A program made the position numbers and the translations under genes. This document shows, piece after piece, positions 18,862 through 26,941 of a DNA stretch of 33,240 nt. The number at the start of each line of letters is the position of its first letter. Positions within the stretch are counted from its first letter, which is position 1. The stretch lies in assembly GCA_946482615.1 (NCBI GenBank), contig CAMLSF010000023.1, positions 1-33,240 on the forward strand. Direction: 5' to 3'. The notes beneath the pieces are model-generated. The model saw nothing but the letters and a program-made list of their open reading frames with translations, was not told where the DNA came from and did not search any database. Source of the DNA: an uncultured Chromatiaceae bacterium (GTDB lineage: Bacteria; Pseudomonadota; Gammaproteobacteria; Enterobacterales; Alteromonadaceae).

Positions 18862-19728
18862 ATGGATAAAGTCAAAATCGCATTGCAATACGCCATGCCA
18901 AAGCATTTATTATCCCGTCTTGTTGGTTATCTGGCAGCTGCACGTCTGGGTTTTGTCAGCCATGCGCTGATCAATCTGTTTATCAAAGCCTATAAGATTA
19001 ATATGGCTGAGGCGAAGTTCGAAAAAGCGTCAGACTATGCCAGCTTCAACGAGTTTTTCACCCGCCCGTTAAAAGACGGCTTACGTCCTATTACTACCGA
19101 TGCAGATGTGGTCTGCCAGCCCGTAGACGGTGCTATCAGTCAGTTGGGTGATATTGTGGATGGTCAGCTGATCCAGGCAAAGAACCATAACTACTCCTTG
19201 CAGGCATTATTAGGTGGTGACGCAGCAACGGCAGCTCCTTATGCCGGTGGTAAGTTTGCGACCATTTATCTGGCGCCTAAAGATTATCACCGTATTCATA
19301 TGCCAATAGCAGGCACCTTACGTGAAATGATTTATGTGCCAGGCGATCTGTTTTCAGTCAATCCGCTAACAGCTGAAAACGTACCGGATTTATTCGCCCG
19401 TAATGAACGTGTTGTGACCATTTTTGATACTGAACTGGGCCCTATGGCGTTGGTGTTAGTAGGCGCAACTATAGTAGCCAGCATAGAAACTGTCTGGGCT
19501 GGTACTGTAACCCCCCCTACAGGCAAAGATGTATTCCGTTGGACTTACCCTGCCACAGGACCACAAGCTGTAACTCTGGACAAAGGCGCTGAAATGGGCC
19601 GCTTTAAACTGGGGTCGACCGTGATCCTGGCCTTCCAGGCCGGTCAGATTGAGTTTACCGACAAGCAATACCCAACAGCAGTGACCCGTATGGGCGAGCC
19701 TTTTGCCAACATAGTCTCAAAAGATTGA
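18862..19728 (+). CDS. psd: Phosphatidylserine decarboxylase proenzyme
   Basis: Membrane-associated pyruvoyl enzyme converting phosphatidylserine to phosphatidylethanolamine. The 288-residue proenzyme carries the self-cleavage motif LGST at 250-253, with Ser252 becoming the pyruvoyl group. The triad partners are Asp89 (QPVDGAIS) and His146 (DYHRIHMP). [12 protein letters not shown] is also typical. It lies 14 bases after rsgA and ends at a strong terminator. Confidence 0.97.
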   Translation: MDKVKIALQYAMPKHLLSRLVGYLAAARLGFVSHALINLFIKAYKINMAEAKFEKASDYASFNEFFTRPLKDGLRPITTDADVVCQPVDGAISQLGDIVDGQLIQAKNHNYSLQALLGGDAATAAPYAGGKFATIYLAPKDYHRIHMPIAGTLREMIYVPGDLFSVNPLTAENVPDLFARNERVVTIFDTELGPMALVLVGATIVASIETVWAGTVTPPTGKDVFRWTYPATGPQAVTLDKGAEMGRFKLGSTVILAFQAGQIEFTDKQYPTAVTRMGEPFANIVSKD

Positions 19729-19734
19729 TTAAAT

Positions 19735-19761
19735 AAAGCAGAGCTTAGCCTCTGCTTTTTT
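19735..19761 (+). terminator. Terminator of rsgA-psd
   Basis: AAAGCAGAG, a 6-base loop and CTCTGCTTT followed by further T residues, directly after psd. Confidence 0.85.
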
Positions 19762-19798
19762 ATTACCCAGAGTTTGGGTCTGGCGACGGAGAACATTA

Positions 19799-20482
19799 AT
19801 GCAGATTATTGCCCATAGAGGCGCCAGTGGCTCTTATCCGGAAAACACCCTGCTGGCGATAGAACAGGCTTTACTGGCCAAAGCTGATGGTATTGAAATT
19901 GATGTGTTTTGTGTCGACAACACCTTAGTGGTAATACATGACGAGGATGTCAGCCGCACCACCAATGGCACAGGCTTTTTGCAGAACTTTACACTGCAAC
20001 AATTGCAACAACTGAATGCAGGTTCAGGCCAGCAGGTTCCAACCTTATGGCAGGTGCTGCAACTGGTGAACAATCAGACCTTGCTGAATATCGAACTCAA
20101 AGGTGCAGACACAGCAGAGCCTCTGTTGCAGCTGATTAAAAAAGCTGAAACAGAACTGGGTACAGAGCCGGATAAACTGCTGATCTCCTCTTTTAATCAC
20201 CATCTGCTGAAACAGATTAAAAAACAAAGACCTGATTTAAAACTCGGCGCTTTAACGGCCTCGTTACCGCTGGATTATGCAGCTTTTGCATCGGAACTAG
20301 GGGCCTGGTCGGTACACTGCGATAAAGGCTTTATCGATCAGGAGATGGTGCAGGATGCACATCAACGTGGGTTAAAAGTATGGGTCTATACAGTCAACGA
20401 TGCAGCTACAGCCAAAAAACTGCAGCAGTTGGGTGTAGATGGAATTTTTTGTAATTATCCGCTGGAAGCCAGAAGCTGGTAA
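19799..20482 (+). CDS. Glycerophosphodiester phosphodiesterase, cytosolic type
   Basis: Hydrolyses glycerophosphodiesters to glycerol-3-phosphate and an alcohol. The 227-residue protein has no signal peptide, so it is UgpQ-like and not the periplasmic GlpQ type. GDPD family residues are visible: His6-Arg7 in AHRGASG, PENT, GIEIDV, VVIHDEDVSRTTNG, the metal-site Glu in NIELKG, and VWTVN-like WVYTVND near the end. Its position after psd hints at phospholipid turnover, but the psd terminator separates transcription. It converges on the MerC-like gene with only 15 bases between stops. Confidence 0.92.
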   Translation: MQIIAHRGASGSYPENTLLAIEQALLAKADGIEIDVFCVDNTLVVIHDEDVSRTTNGTGFLQNFTLQQLQQLNAGSGQQVPTLWQVLQLVNNQTLLNIELKGADTAEPLLQLIKKAETELGTEPDKLLISSFNHHLLKQIKKQRPDLKLGALTASLPLDYAAFASELGAWSVHCDKGFIDQEMVQDAHQRGLKVWVYTVNDAATAKKLQQLGVDGIFCNYPLEARSW

Positions 20483-20497
20483 CAGTGCAAAACAGGC

Positions 20498-20893
20498 TCA
20501 GTCTTTGTGGCTATCGCAGCTATGGCACTGATTGCATAAACGTATATTTAACACATGGGCCAGCACGACAAAAGAGGCCCCTACTATCAAAATGTAGTGC
20601 TCGTAGTCATGGCCAAAAATGTCTTTTTGCCAATAGATAAAACCACCTAAAAACAGCGAATAAAAAGGGTAAATCTTTTTATGGTAACGGTGGAAACCGG
20701 CAAACAGGGTAATAAAACCCAACACCATAGTGATCAATAAAATGATCCGTTCAAAGGCATGATTATGCCAGGCACTTAAACCCAACAACGGCAATACAGG
20801 CAATAACACAGGCAGCATAATGCAGTGAATAGCACACAAAGACGTGATGGCTATGCCTACTTTATCTAATGTATTACGAACCTGACTCAGCAC
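20498..20893 (-). CDS. MerC-domain membrane protein with Cys-rich tail
   Basis: A protein of about 131 residues with four hydrophobic segments, resembling MerC. The signature is SLCAIHCIMLPVLLPVLPLLGL, whose two Cys residues bind Hg(II) in true MerC. The C-terminus LCNQCHSCDSHKD has three spaced Cys and two His, suggesting metal binding. The frame is open 35 codons further upstream, but GTG at 20893-20891 has GGAG nine bases upstream, and a candidate promoter (GTTTGT, 16 bases, TATATT at 20931-20926) lies inside the extra codons, so I use the GTG. No other mer gene is nearby. The substrate is unknown; mercury, another metal or haem are possible. Confidence 0.72.
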   Translation of the reverse strand: MLSQVRNTLDKVGIAITSLCAIHCIMLPVLLPVLPLLGLSAWHNHAFERIILLITMVLGFITLFAGFHRYHKKIYPFYSLFLGGFIYWQKDIFGHDYEHYILIVGASFVVLAHVLNIRLCNQCHSCDSHKD

Positions 20894-20925
20894 GAATGGA
20901 CACTCCGGTTTTGAAGGGGTGAGAT

Positions 20926-20953
20926 AATATAACAAATCAAAAGAAAAACAAAC
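20926..20953 (-). promoter_or_regulatory. Candidate promoter of the MerC-like gene
   Basis: On the minus strand GTTTGT and TATATT are 16 bases apart, placing initiation near 20918, upstream of the GTG at 20893. It supports the shorter reading of that gene. Confidence 0.4.
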
Positions 20954-21057
20954 CGCCCTGCCTATACTTTTCTCCGCCAAAGTAAAAAGCACTTTCACTT
21001 CATCGGCATCTGAGGCTGGCTATGGCATAATGCTGAAAACTTTTTGGAGGCTGAATC

Positions 21058-21366
21058 ATGGATCAATTACTGGAACAATTGGATCAAAACTTAAAGGATT
21101 TGTATCGCAAAGCTTTGGATGCCGATGCAATTTTGGATGATATCCAGCAACAAGGCCATGGCAAATATCAGGCCATTTTTGTCGACGATAAAAGCTTTCT
21201 GGTAAGCAGCAACAGATTTATGCCTTATTTAAGTGAAGCAGCAGAGCAAGTCGCAGCCATGCGTCAGACTCAGCAATTTAATACAGCCACTTTACAGCGT
21301 GTGGTGAAACAAATTCAGTTATTGCATAAAACTCTGGCAGAATTCCGCCAAGCCATCACTAAATAG
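21058..21366 (+). CDS. Unrecognised 102-residue protein
   Basis: I do not recognise the family. The protein is soluble and mostly helical by eye, with heptad-like stretches at about 1-30 (LLEQLDQNLKDLYRKALDADAIL) and 60-100 (AEQVAAMRQTQQFNTA and RVVKQIQLLHKTLAEF), and a short beta-like centre with AIFVDDKSFLVSS. This suggests a coiled-coil or helical-bundle protein. Translation support is good: GGAGG lies seven bases before the ATG, and an extended -10-like element (TGGCATAAT) is upstream. It may be a lineage-specific gene. Confidence 0.7.
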   Translation: MDQLLEQLDQNLKDLYRKALDADAILDDIQQQGHGKYQAIFVDDKSFLVSSNRFMPYLSEAAEQVAAMRQTQQFNTATLQRVVKQIQLLHKTLAEFRQAITK

Positions 21367-21449
21367 CCTGTTATTTAATCTGTTTATAGCAAATTATTCT
21401 AACGACAAAAGGCCATTGCACTACTCTAACTAGGTAGAAGGAGTATGCC

Positions 21450-21749
21450 ATGGCCAGCTTAACCACTTCAGTAGACAGCATAAAACTGGAAGCAAGGCAA
21501 TTTGCCTTATCCGGTAATTCAGTCCGTTCTAATCCGGGAGCAGCAATAGCGCGGGAGTTAGAACCTTCGGTTCAACAAACCAAACAACGGCAGGTGGTCG
21601 AAAATTTGCCGGAACCCCAACAGCAAGAAAAAGAACCACGGCAAGACTCAGTGCGGGTGAGCAGTACTATAGGAAAAGCGGCTTCCAGTGGTCAGTTAAG
21701 CCGTGAAGAAGCCGTTGCAATATACAGAGAGATAGCTAACCTGCTTTGA
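21450..21749 (+). CDS. Unrecognised 99-residue, mostly disordered protein
   Basis: Family not recognised. The first 75 residues are rich in Ser, Gln, Glu and Pro (QQTKQRQVVENLPEPQQQEK) and look disordered. The C-terminus has a short helix, LSREEAVAIYREIANLL, that could be a binding segment. AAGGAG six bases before the ATG is a near-ideal ribosome site. The 3' end overlaps the convergent DUF3016 gene by 14 bases. It lies 83 bases after the 102-residue gene with no visible terminator, so they might be co-transcribed. Confidence 0.65.
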   Translation: MASLTTSVDSIKLEARQFALSGNSVRSNPGAAIARELEPSVQQTKQRQVVENLPEPQQQEKEPRQDSVRVSSTIGKAASSGQLSREEAVAIYREIANLL

Positions 21750-22269
21750 CTGGTGCTTGCTGATGTGCCACCACAACAGGCTGCAATGTATCTTTAAACC
21801 AGCGTTCTAACATGATTTTCTCATGCTCAAAGGGCTGATCTGCTCTGGTATTACTGGTCCTGCTCATAAAGCCCATATCCTTAAGCTTCAGATCTTTTTC
21901 TTCTGCAACCACAGCTTTGTTCTGATCGAACAGGGTGTAGCTGAAATTAATACGTGGGATAAAAATGTCTTTGATCACACGGATCTGCTGGCCAGTCTGG
22001 GTAAACATATGGTTCACATCACCAGCTAAATCTATATCTGTCACTACGACATTCCAACTATAACCCTCTGGTAGTTTTTTCGCTAAGTCTGCAAAAATCT
22101 TATCAAAGCTAGCCATAGTACGTTTCTCATAGCTGCCACGAGGCTCATTTGCAGGTTTCATATCCGTAAACTTTTTATAGTCTTTGTATTCAACCTTTAC
22201 TTCTGCAGCCACAACTGCAGTAGCAGCCAGTATAGAAAGCATCAATACACCAGATTTTATAAAACGCAT
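21736..22269 (-). CDS. DUF3016 exported protein
   Basis: A 177-residue protein with a signal peptide (about 1-22, ILAATAVVAAE) and a mature part resembling DUF3016 (VKVEYKDYKKFTDMKPANEPRGSYEK). That family is found in marine gammaproteobacteria and has no known function. Later segments include LPEGYSWNVVVTDIDLAGDV and RINFSYTLFD, with a beta-strand look. AGGTGA lies just before the ATG. It is probably periplasmic. The C-terminus (VVVAHQQAPVKAG) overlaps the opposite 99-residue gene. Confidence 0.75.
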   Translation of the reverse strand: MRFIKSGVLMLSILAATAVVAAEVKVEYKDYKKFTDMKPANEPRGSYEKRTMASFDKIFADLAKKLPEGYSWNVVVTDIDLAGDVNHMFTQTGQQIRVIKDIFIPRINFSYTLFDQNKAVVAEEKDLKLKDMGFMSRTSNTRADQPFEHEKIMLERWFKDTLQPVVVAHQQAPVKAG

Positions 22270-22473
22270 AACTCACCTCTTTTCGTTTCCGGCAACCACT
22301 GCTCTATCCTAACTATTGCTGGACGACAGTGAGAGCTTAATCCACTGTTATCACTATAGCTCAGTATCTTAGTTTGCCGAAGTGATTAATTGTGCGTAAA
22401 AGTGTTCAGATGTAACAGCTTACTGACATAAGCTGACGTTCGATAGCTGCGGCAAAAGGCAATCCGGCAGATA

Positions 22474-22499
22474 AAAAAACCGCCTTGCGGCGGTTTTTT
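22474..22499 (-). terminator. Terminator of typA
   Basis: AAAAAACCGCC-TTGC-GGCGGTTTTTT, a symmetric stem usable on both strands, lying 18 bases after the typA stop. Confidence 0.9.
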
Positions 22500-22516
22500 A
22501 AAAGTTAAAACAAGAC

Positions 22517-24346
22517 TTAAGCCCGGCTGGCGCGTTTACGGTCGTTTTCCGTTAAGTGACGCTTACGGATACGAATAGACAACGGTGTAACTTCAACCAG
22601 CTCGTCATCGTCAATAAATTCCAGGGCCTGCTCCAGAGTATAACGAATAGGTGGAACCAGGTTGATGGCTTCGTCAGTACCTGAAGCACGAACGTTAGTT
22701 AACTGCTTGCCTTTTAAGCAGTTTACAGTTAAGTCGTTGCTACGGCTGTGAATACCTATGACCTGGCCTTCATAAACTTCTTCAGCATGACCGATAAACA
22801 TACGACCACGTTCCTGCAGGGAGAAAATCGCATAACCAGCGGCTTTACCCATAGCATTTGAAATCAGTACGCCGTTATTGCGCAGACCTATAGTGCCGCC
22901 TTTGTAAGGACCGTAATGATCAAAGCTGTTGTACATCAGGCCTGTACCTGAAGTCAGTGTCATAAACTCAGTACGGAAACCAATCAGACCACGGCTTGGC
23001 ATCTGGAAATCCATACGGATACGGCCTTTGCCATCTGGCTGCATATTGGTCATTTCAGCTTTACGCTCACCCATTTTCTCCATGATAGAGCCCTGGTGCT
23101 GCTCTTCCACGTCGATGGTGACGTTTTCCATAGGTTCCATTTTCTCGCCGTCGATCACTTTCATGATCACTTCAGGACGAGACACCGCCAGTTCGAAACC
23201 TTCACGACGCATGTTTTCAATCAGAACACCTAAGTGCAATTCACCACGGCCTGATACTTTGAATTTGTCACCGTCTTCGGTTTCTTCAACACGCAGAGCC
23301 ACGTTGTGCTTCAGCTCATGCTGCAGACGTTCCAGAATTTGACGTGAAGTAACAAACTTACCTTCTTTACCGGCAAATGGAGAGGTATTGACCTGGAAAG
23401 TCATGGTCACGGTAGGTTCATCAACTTGCAGAGCTGGTAATGGCTCTAATTTAGTTGGTGCACAAATAGTGTCTGAAATTTTCAGCTCGCCTAAGCCAGT
23501 GAAAGCAACAATATCACCAGCGCCAGCTTCAGTGGCTTCAATACGCTCCAGACCTAAATAACCAAAAACCTGACCTACTTTACCGTTACGCTTGCTGCCA
23601 TCAGCACCAAGGACTGTTACTTGTTGGTTTGGTTTTAACGTACCGCGTTTGATCCGGCCAATACCGATAATGCCCAGGTAGCTTGAGTAATCCAGCTGAG
23701 ATACCTGCAGCTGAGTCTCGCCATCCAGTTCTACTTTTGGTGGTTCTACGTGTTTTACGATAGCTTCAAACAGATCGTTGATGTCTGTTTTTGGCTCATT
23801 GTAATCCAGTGACGCCCAGCCGTTGATCGCTGATGCATAAACCACAGGGAAATCTAACTGCTCGTCAGTAGCGCCTAAGTTGTCAAACAGATCAAAGACC
23901 TGGTCAATCACCCAGTCAGGGCGCGAACCCGGACGGTCAATTTTGTTCACAACAACAATTGGTTTTAAGCCGTGAGCAAAGGCTTTTTGAGTCACGAAAC
24001 GAGTTTGAGGCATAGGGCCTTCAACCGCATCAACCAAGAGTAATACAGAGTCAGCCATAGACAATACACGTTCAACCTCACCACCGAAATCGGCGTGGCC
24101 TGGTGTATCCAGAATATTGATATGGTAACCGTTCCAGCGAACTGAAGTGTTTTTTGCAAGGATGGTAATACCACGTTCAGATTCCTGAGCGTTGGAGTCC
24201 ATCATCCGTTCCTGCAGTTTAGCGCGGGCGTCGAAGGTGCCTGACTGTTGCAGTAACTTGTCAACCAGGGTGGTTTTACCGTGGTCAACGTGCGCGATAA
24301 TGGCGATATTACGCAGTTTTTCTATTGCTGAAGCGGTTCCGCTCAT
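22517..24346 (-). CDS. typA: TypA/BipA ribosome-associated GTPase
   Basis: Translational GTPase related to EF-G that helps 50S assembly at low temperature and in stress. The 609-residue length matches the family. Domain I shows [14 protein letters not shown] in [21 protein letters not shown] and NKIDRPGS. The EF-Tu-like domain II follows, then the EF-G-like domains III and V and the TypA-specific C-terminus ([26 protein letters not shown] in parts). It diverges from glnA across a 453-base gap, as in E. coli. A TAGAAT -10-like element lies at 24434-24429 on the minus strand. Confidence 0.98.
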   Translation of the reverse strand: MSGTASAIEKLRNIAIIAHVDHGKTTLVDKLLQQSGTFDARAKLQERMMDSNAQESERGITILAKNTSVRWNGYHINILDTPGHADFGGEVERVLSMADSVLLLVDAVEGPMPQTRFVTQKAFAHGLKPIVVVNKIDRPGSRPDWVIDQVFDLFDNLGATDEQLDFPVVYASAINGWASLDYNEPKTDINDLFEAIVKHVEPPKVELDGETQLQVSQLDYSSYLGIIGIGRIKRGTLKPNQQVTVLGADGSKRNGKVGQVFGYLGLERIEATEAGAGDIVAFTGLGELKISDTICAPTKLEPLPALQVDEPTVTMTFQVNTSPFAGKEGKFVTSRQILERLQHELKHNVALRVEETEDGDKFKVSGRGELHLGVLIENMRREGFELAVSRPEVIMKVIDGEKMEPMENVTIDVEEQHQGSIMEKMGERKAEMTNMQPDGKGRIRMDFQMPSRGLIGFRTEFMTLTSGTGLMYNSFDHYGPYKGGTIGLRNNGVLISNAMGKAAGYAIFSLQERGRMFIGHAEEVYEGQVIGIHSRSNDLTVNCLKGKQLTNVRASGTDEAINLVPPIRYTLEQALEFIDDDELVEVTPLSIRIRKRHLTENDRKRASRA

Positions 24347-24575
24347 TTGTATTTCCTCTGTGGCACTAGCTGACCATAAACCTGACCACTAGGCATTGAC
24401 TAAAAGTTGCTCGAATTCAAGGGCGCGTATTCTACTCTGTTTTTACACAGAAAGAAAAATTAACTGTGATCTGAAGCGGCTTATTTTTACAACCATAAAG
24501 CCGGACTATATATTTCACGGTTTTTCAGTGACAGAGCGATGAAACTTGCTATTTTAAGTCGTGTTTATTTGAAAA

Positions 24576-24592
24576 AGCACCAAGCTGGGGCT
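24576..24592. promoter_or_regulatory. NtrC-like site 1 upstream of glnA
   Basis: AGCACCA-AGC-TGGGGCT differs from the NtrC core GCACC-N5-GGTGC at one position. Its centre is about 138 bases upstream of the start predicted from the sigma-54 element, close to the distal E. coli site. Confidence 0.65.
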
Positions 24593-24615
24593 TCTGCATC
24601 GAAATGAGGCAACAT

Positions 24616-24632
24616 TGCACCAATATAATGCA
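24616..24632. promoter_or_regulatory. NtrC-like site 2 upstream of glnA
   Basis: TGCACCA-ATA-TAATGCA matches TGCACCA-N3-TGGTGCA with two mismatches. Its centre is 40 bases from site 1 and about 98 bases upstream of the predicted start. Confidence 0.6.
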
Positions 24633-24695
24633 AAAGCATGCATCATTACGAAGCAACGATACAAAAAGTCATTACAGATCAACACACTAAATCTT

Positions 24696-24711
24696 TGGCA
24701 CAAGAATGGCA
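24696..24711 (+). promoter_or_regulatory. Sigma-54 promoter of glnA
   Basis: TGGCACAAGAATGGCA has GG and GC exactly ten bases apart, as in E. coli glnAp2 (TTGGCAC...GC). Predicted initiation is near 24722, giving a leader of about 78 bases. The remaining 24347-24575 stretch holds the typA promoter side and nothing else I can name. Confidence 0.8.
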
Positions 24712-24799
24712 TTACAATGCGCAAAGCTTTGGCCTAAGCCAGCATTATAAAAACAGGTGTGTTTAGCACACCCGTCAACAGCACAAACCGGAGGAATGC

Positions 24800-26209
24800 A
24801 TGTCTGCATCTACAGTACTGAGTTTTATCAAAGAGAACGACGTAAGATTCGTTGATTTACGCTTTACAGATACCAAAGGTAAAGAACAACACGTGACTAT
24901 TCCAGTCAGCCAGATCAACGAAGATTTCTTTGAAGACGGTAAAATGTTCGACGGTTCTTCTATCGCCGGCTGGAAAGGTATCAATGACTCAGACATGATC
25001 CTGATGCCTCAGGCAAACACCATGTTACTGGACCCGTTTTCAGAAGAAACGACCATCAATATTACCTGTGACGTTATAGAGCCAAGCACTATGCAGGGTT
25101 ACGAGCGTTGCCCACGTTCTATCGCTAAACGCGCTGAAGAGTACCTGAAGTCTACCGGTATTGCTGACACTGTATTGTTTGGACCTGAACCAGAGTGGTT
25201 CATGTTTGACGACGTACGTTTCAAAAACAACATGTCTACAGCTTTCTTTGCTATCGATTCTGCTGAAGCGGCATGGAACTCAGACAAAGTATACGAAGGC
25301 GGTAACAAAGCGCACCGTCCTGGTATCAAAGGCGGTTACTTCCCGGTACCACCAGTAGATCAACACCACGACATCCGTAGCGCCATGTGTGTGGTGCTGG
25401 AAGAAATGGGTCAGGTTGTTGAAGCTCACCACCATGAAGTGGCTACTGCAGGTCAGAACGAAATCGCAACCCGTTTCAATACCTTAACTAAGAAAGCTGA
25501 CGAAATTCAGGTTCTGAAATACGTGGTTCACAACGTTGCTAACCTGTACGGCAAAACTGTTACCTTTATGCCAAAACCTCTGGTTGGCGATAACGGTTCA
25601 GGTATGCACTGCCACCAGTCATTAGCAAAAGATGGTGTTAACCTGTTTGCTGGTGATAAATATGCTGGTTTGTCAGAAACTGCCCTGTACTACATAGGCG
25701 GTATCATCAAACACGCTAAAGCAATCAATGCCTTCACTAACCCTTCTACCAACTCGTACAAGCGTTTAGTGCCACACTTCGAAGCTCCTGTAATGCTGGC
25801 TTACTCAGCCCGTAACCGTTCAGCTTCTATCCGTATCCCACTGGTACCAAGTGCTAAAGCACGCCGTATCGAAGTGCGTTTCCCGGATCCGGCAGCTAAC
25901 CCATACCTGGCTTTCGTTGCTCAGTTAATGGCTGGTTTAGATGGTATCCAGAACAAGATCCACCCAGGCGATGCGATGGACAAAGACTTGTATGACCTGC
26001 CACCAGAAGAAGAAGCACTGATCCCTCAGGTCTGTGGTTCTTTAGACGAAGCTCTGGATGCACTGGATGCAAACCGCGCTATCTTCACTAAAGGCGGCGT
26101 CATGTCTGATGCGATGATCGATGCGTACATCGAACTGAAACGTGCTGAAGCTAAACGTGTGTCTATCGCAGTTCACCCACTGGAATACGAACTGTACTAC
26201 AGCGTATAA
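24800..26209 (+). CDS. glnA: Glutamine synthetase type I
   Basis: Makes glutamine from glutamate and ammonia with ATP; the main entry for nitrogen. The 469-residue length is that of the dodecameric GSI-beta enzyme. Visible are [27 protein letters not shown], the metal and ATP region with [11 protein letters not shown], the [12 protein letters not shown] loop, [13 protein letters not shown] and [10 protein letters not shown]. Tyr398 (Tyr397 without Met) in DLYDLPPEE is the adenylylation site, so GlnE-type control is expected. GGAGG lies five bases before the ATG. Expression is predicted from the sigma-54 promoter with NtrC sites upstream. Confidence 0.99.
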   Translation: MSASTVLSFIKENDVRFVDLRFTDTKGKEQHVTIPVSQINEDFFEDGKMFDGSSIAGWKGINDSDMILMPQANTMLLDPFSEETTINITCDVIEPSTMQGYERCPRSIAKRAEEYLKSTGIADTVLFGPEPEWFMFDDVRFKNNMSTAFFAIDSAEAAWNSDKVYEGGNKAHRPGIKGGYFPVPPVDQHHDIRSAMCVVLEEMGQVVEAHHHEVATAGQNEIATRFNTLTKKADEIQVLKYVVHNVANLYGKTVTFMPKPLVGDNGSGMHCHQSLAKDGVNLFAGDKYAGLSETALYYIGGIIKHAKAINAFTNPSTNSYKRLVPHFEAPVMLAYSARNRSASIRIPLVPSAKARRIEVRFPDPAANPYLAFVAQLMAGLDGIQNKIHPGDAMDKDLYDLPPEEEALIPQVCGSLDEALDALDANRAIFTKGGVMSDAMIDAYIELKRAEAKRVSIAVHPLEYELYYSV

Positions 26210-26229
26210 CACAGCCTGTAAAATGCCTC

Positions 26230-26255
26230 AAAACCCGCGCTTGCCGCGGGTTTTT
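26230..26255 (+). terminator. Terminator of glnA
   Basis: CCCGCG, a 5-base loop and CGCGGG followed by TTTTT, about 20 bases after the glnA stop. It implies that most transcription ends before the DUF4124 and ntrBC genes. Confidence 0.85.
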
Positions 26256-26328
26256 CTTTGGCTGACATTTGAGATCCACAGCAGGACGGATTAGAGTGGA
26301 TACAGCAGCAGCTACAATCCGGGTCTCT

Positions 26329-26871
26329 ATGAAAAAGCTAGCTTTGTTCTTTGCTTTATTCTGCATCACTGTGTGTTTCACCACTGCAATTTGCACCAGC
26401 GTTTTTGCCCAGCAGGTCTATGTCAGCGTGGATAAAAATGGTGTCCCTCTGTATTCAGACCAACCTGTTGCAGGTTCCAAAAAGCTGGAACTGAAAGTAT
26501 CCTTGCAAAGCCAGCAGCCCCAACAAGCCACTCAAATAGACCCTTTAGCTTCGTTAACTGAGCAAGCCCCTCCTTACCAACTCACTATATTGAACCCAGC
26601 AATGGAAGCGACTGTGATCTCCAATCAGGGAGAAGTGGTAGTGCAAACGGACGTCAGCCCCATGCTTGCGGATCATCACAAACTGCGTCTGGTGCTGGAT
26701 AACAATCAACAAAGCCCAGTGCAGCAAAGCAGTAATTTTCGGCTGCTTGGAGTAGAACGAGGAGAACATCAGCTCCAGCTCCAGGCCCTTGATCAAAACG
26801 GCAAGCTAATTGCAGAAAGTCCTGTCACAACCTTTTATTTACGTAAAACGACAATAGCTTCACCAAAATAG
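26329..26871 (+). CDS. DUF4124-type exported protein
   Basis: A 181-residue protein with a signal peptide starting MKKLALFFALF and ending near SVFAQQ. The mature N-terminus, QVYVSVDKNGVPLYSDQPV, is the DUF4124 pattern (variants of Y-D-x-G-x-x-Y-S-D-x-P). A beta-rich C-terminal half follows (KLRLVLDNNQ, GEHQLQLQALDQNGK). The frame is open for 20 more codons upstream, but the signal peptide fixes the ATG at 26329. Function is unknown. It sits between glnA and ntrB, a position I recall for this family in related marine bacteria. Confidence 0.8.
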   Translation: MKKLALFFALFCITVCFTTAICTSVFAQQVYVSVDKNGVPLYSDQPVAGSKKLELKVSLQSQQPQQATQIDPLASLTEQAPPYQLTILNPAMEATVISNQGEVVVQTDVSPMLADHHKLRLVLDNNQQSPVQQSSNFRLLGVERGEHQLQLQALDQNGKLIAESPVTTFYLRKTTIASPK

Positions 26872-26877
26872 TGCATT

Positions 26878-26905
26878 TTGACGATAACCCGTCCGATTTT
26901 ACAGT
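26878..26905 (+). promoter_or_regulatory. Candidate ntrBC promoter
   Basis: TTGACG and TACAGT are 16 bases apart, placing initiation near 26912. The NtrC-like palindrome starts about ten bases downstream, which fits repression. Confidence 0.45.
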
Positions 26906-26920
26906 ACACTGTGAAATCAA

Positions 26921-26937
26921 AGCACCATTTTGGTGCA
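26921..26937. promoter_or_regulatory. NtrC-like operator before ntrB
   Basis: AGCACCA-TTT-TGGTGCA contains the perfect core GCACC-N5-GGTGC. It lies between the candidate promoter and the ntrB start, the place where NtrC represses glnL in E. coli. Confidence 0.75.
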
Positions 26938-26941
26938 ATAG

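Noticed and set aside
20498..20893. A mercury-resistance operon
   Set aside because: Only the MerC-like gene is present; merR, merT, merP and merA are absent.
20896..20998. 35-codon N-terminal extension of the MerC-like protein
   Set aside because: It contains the likely promoter, lacks a good ribosome site, and family members begin close to the GTG.
22929..23342. 137-codon plus-strand frame opposite typA
   Set aside because: It is a Ser/Arg/Ile-rich shadow of the typA frame with no ribosome site or family signature.
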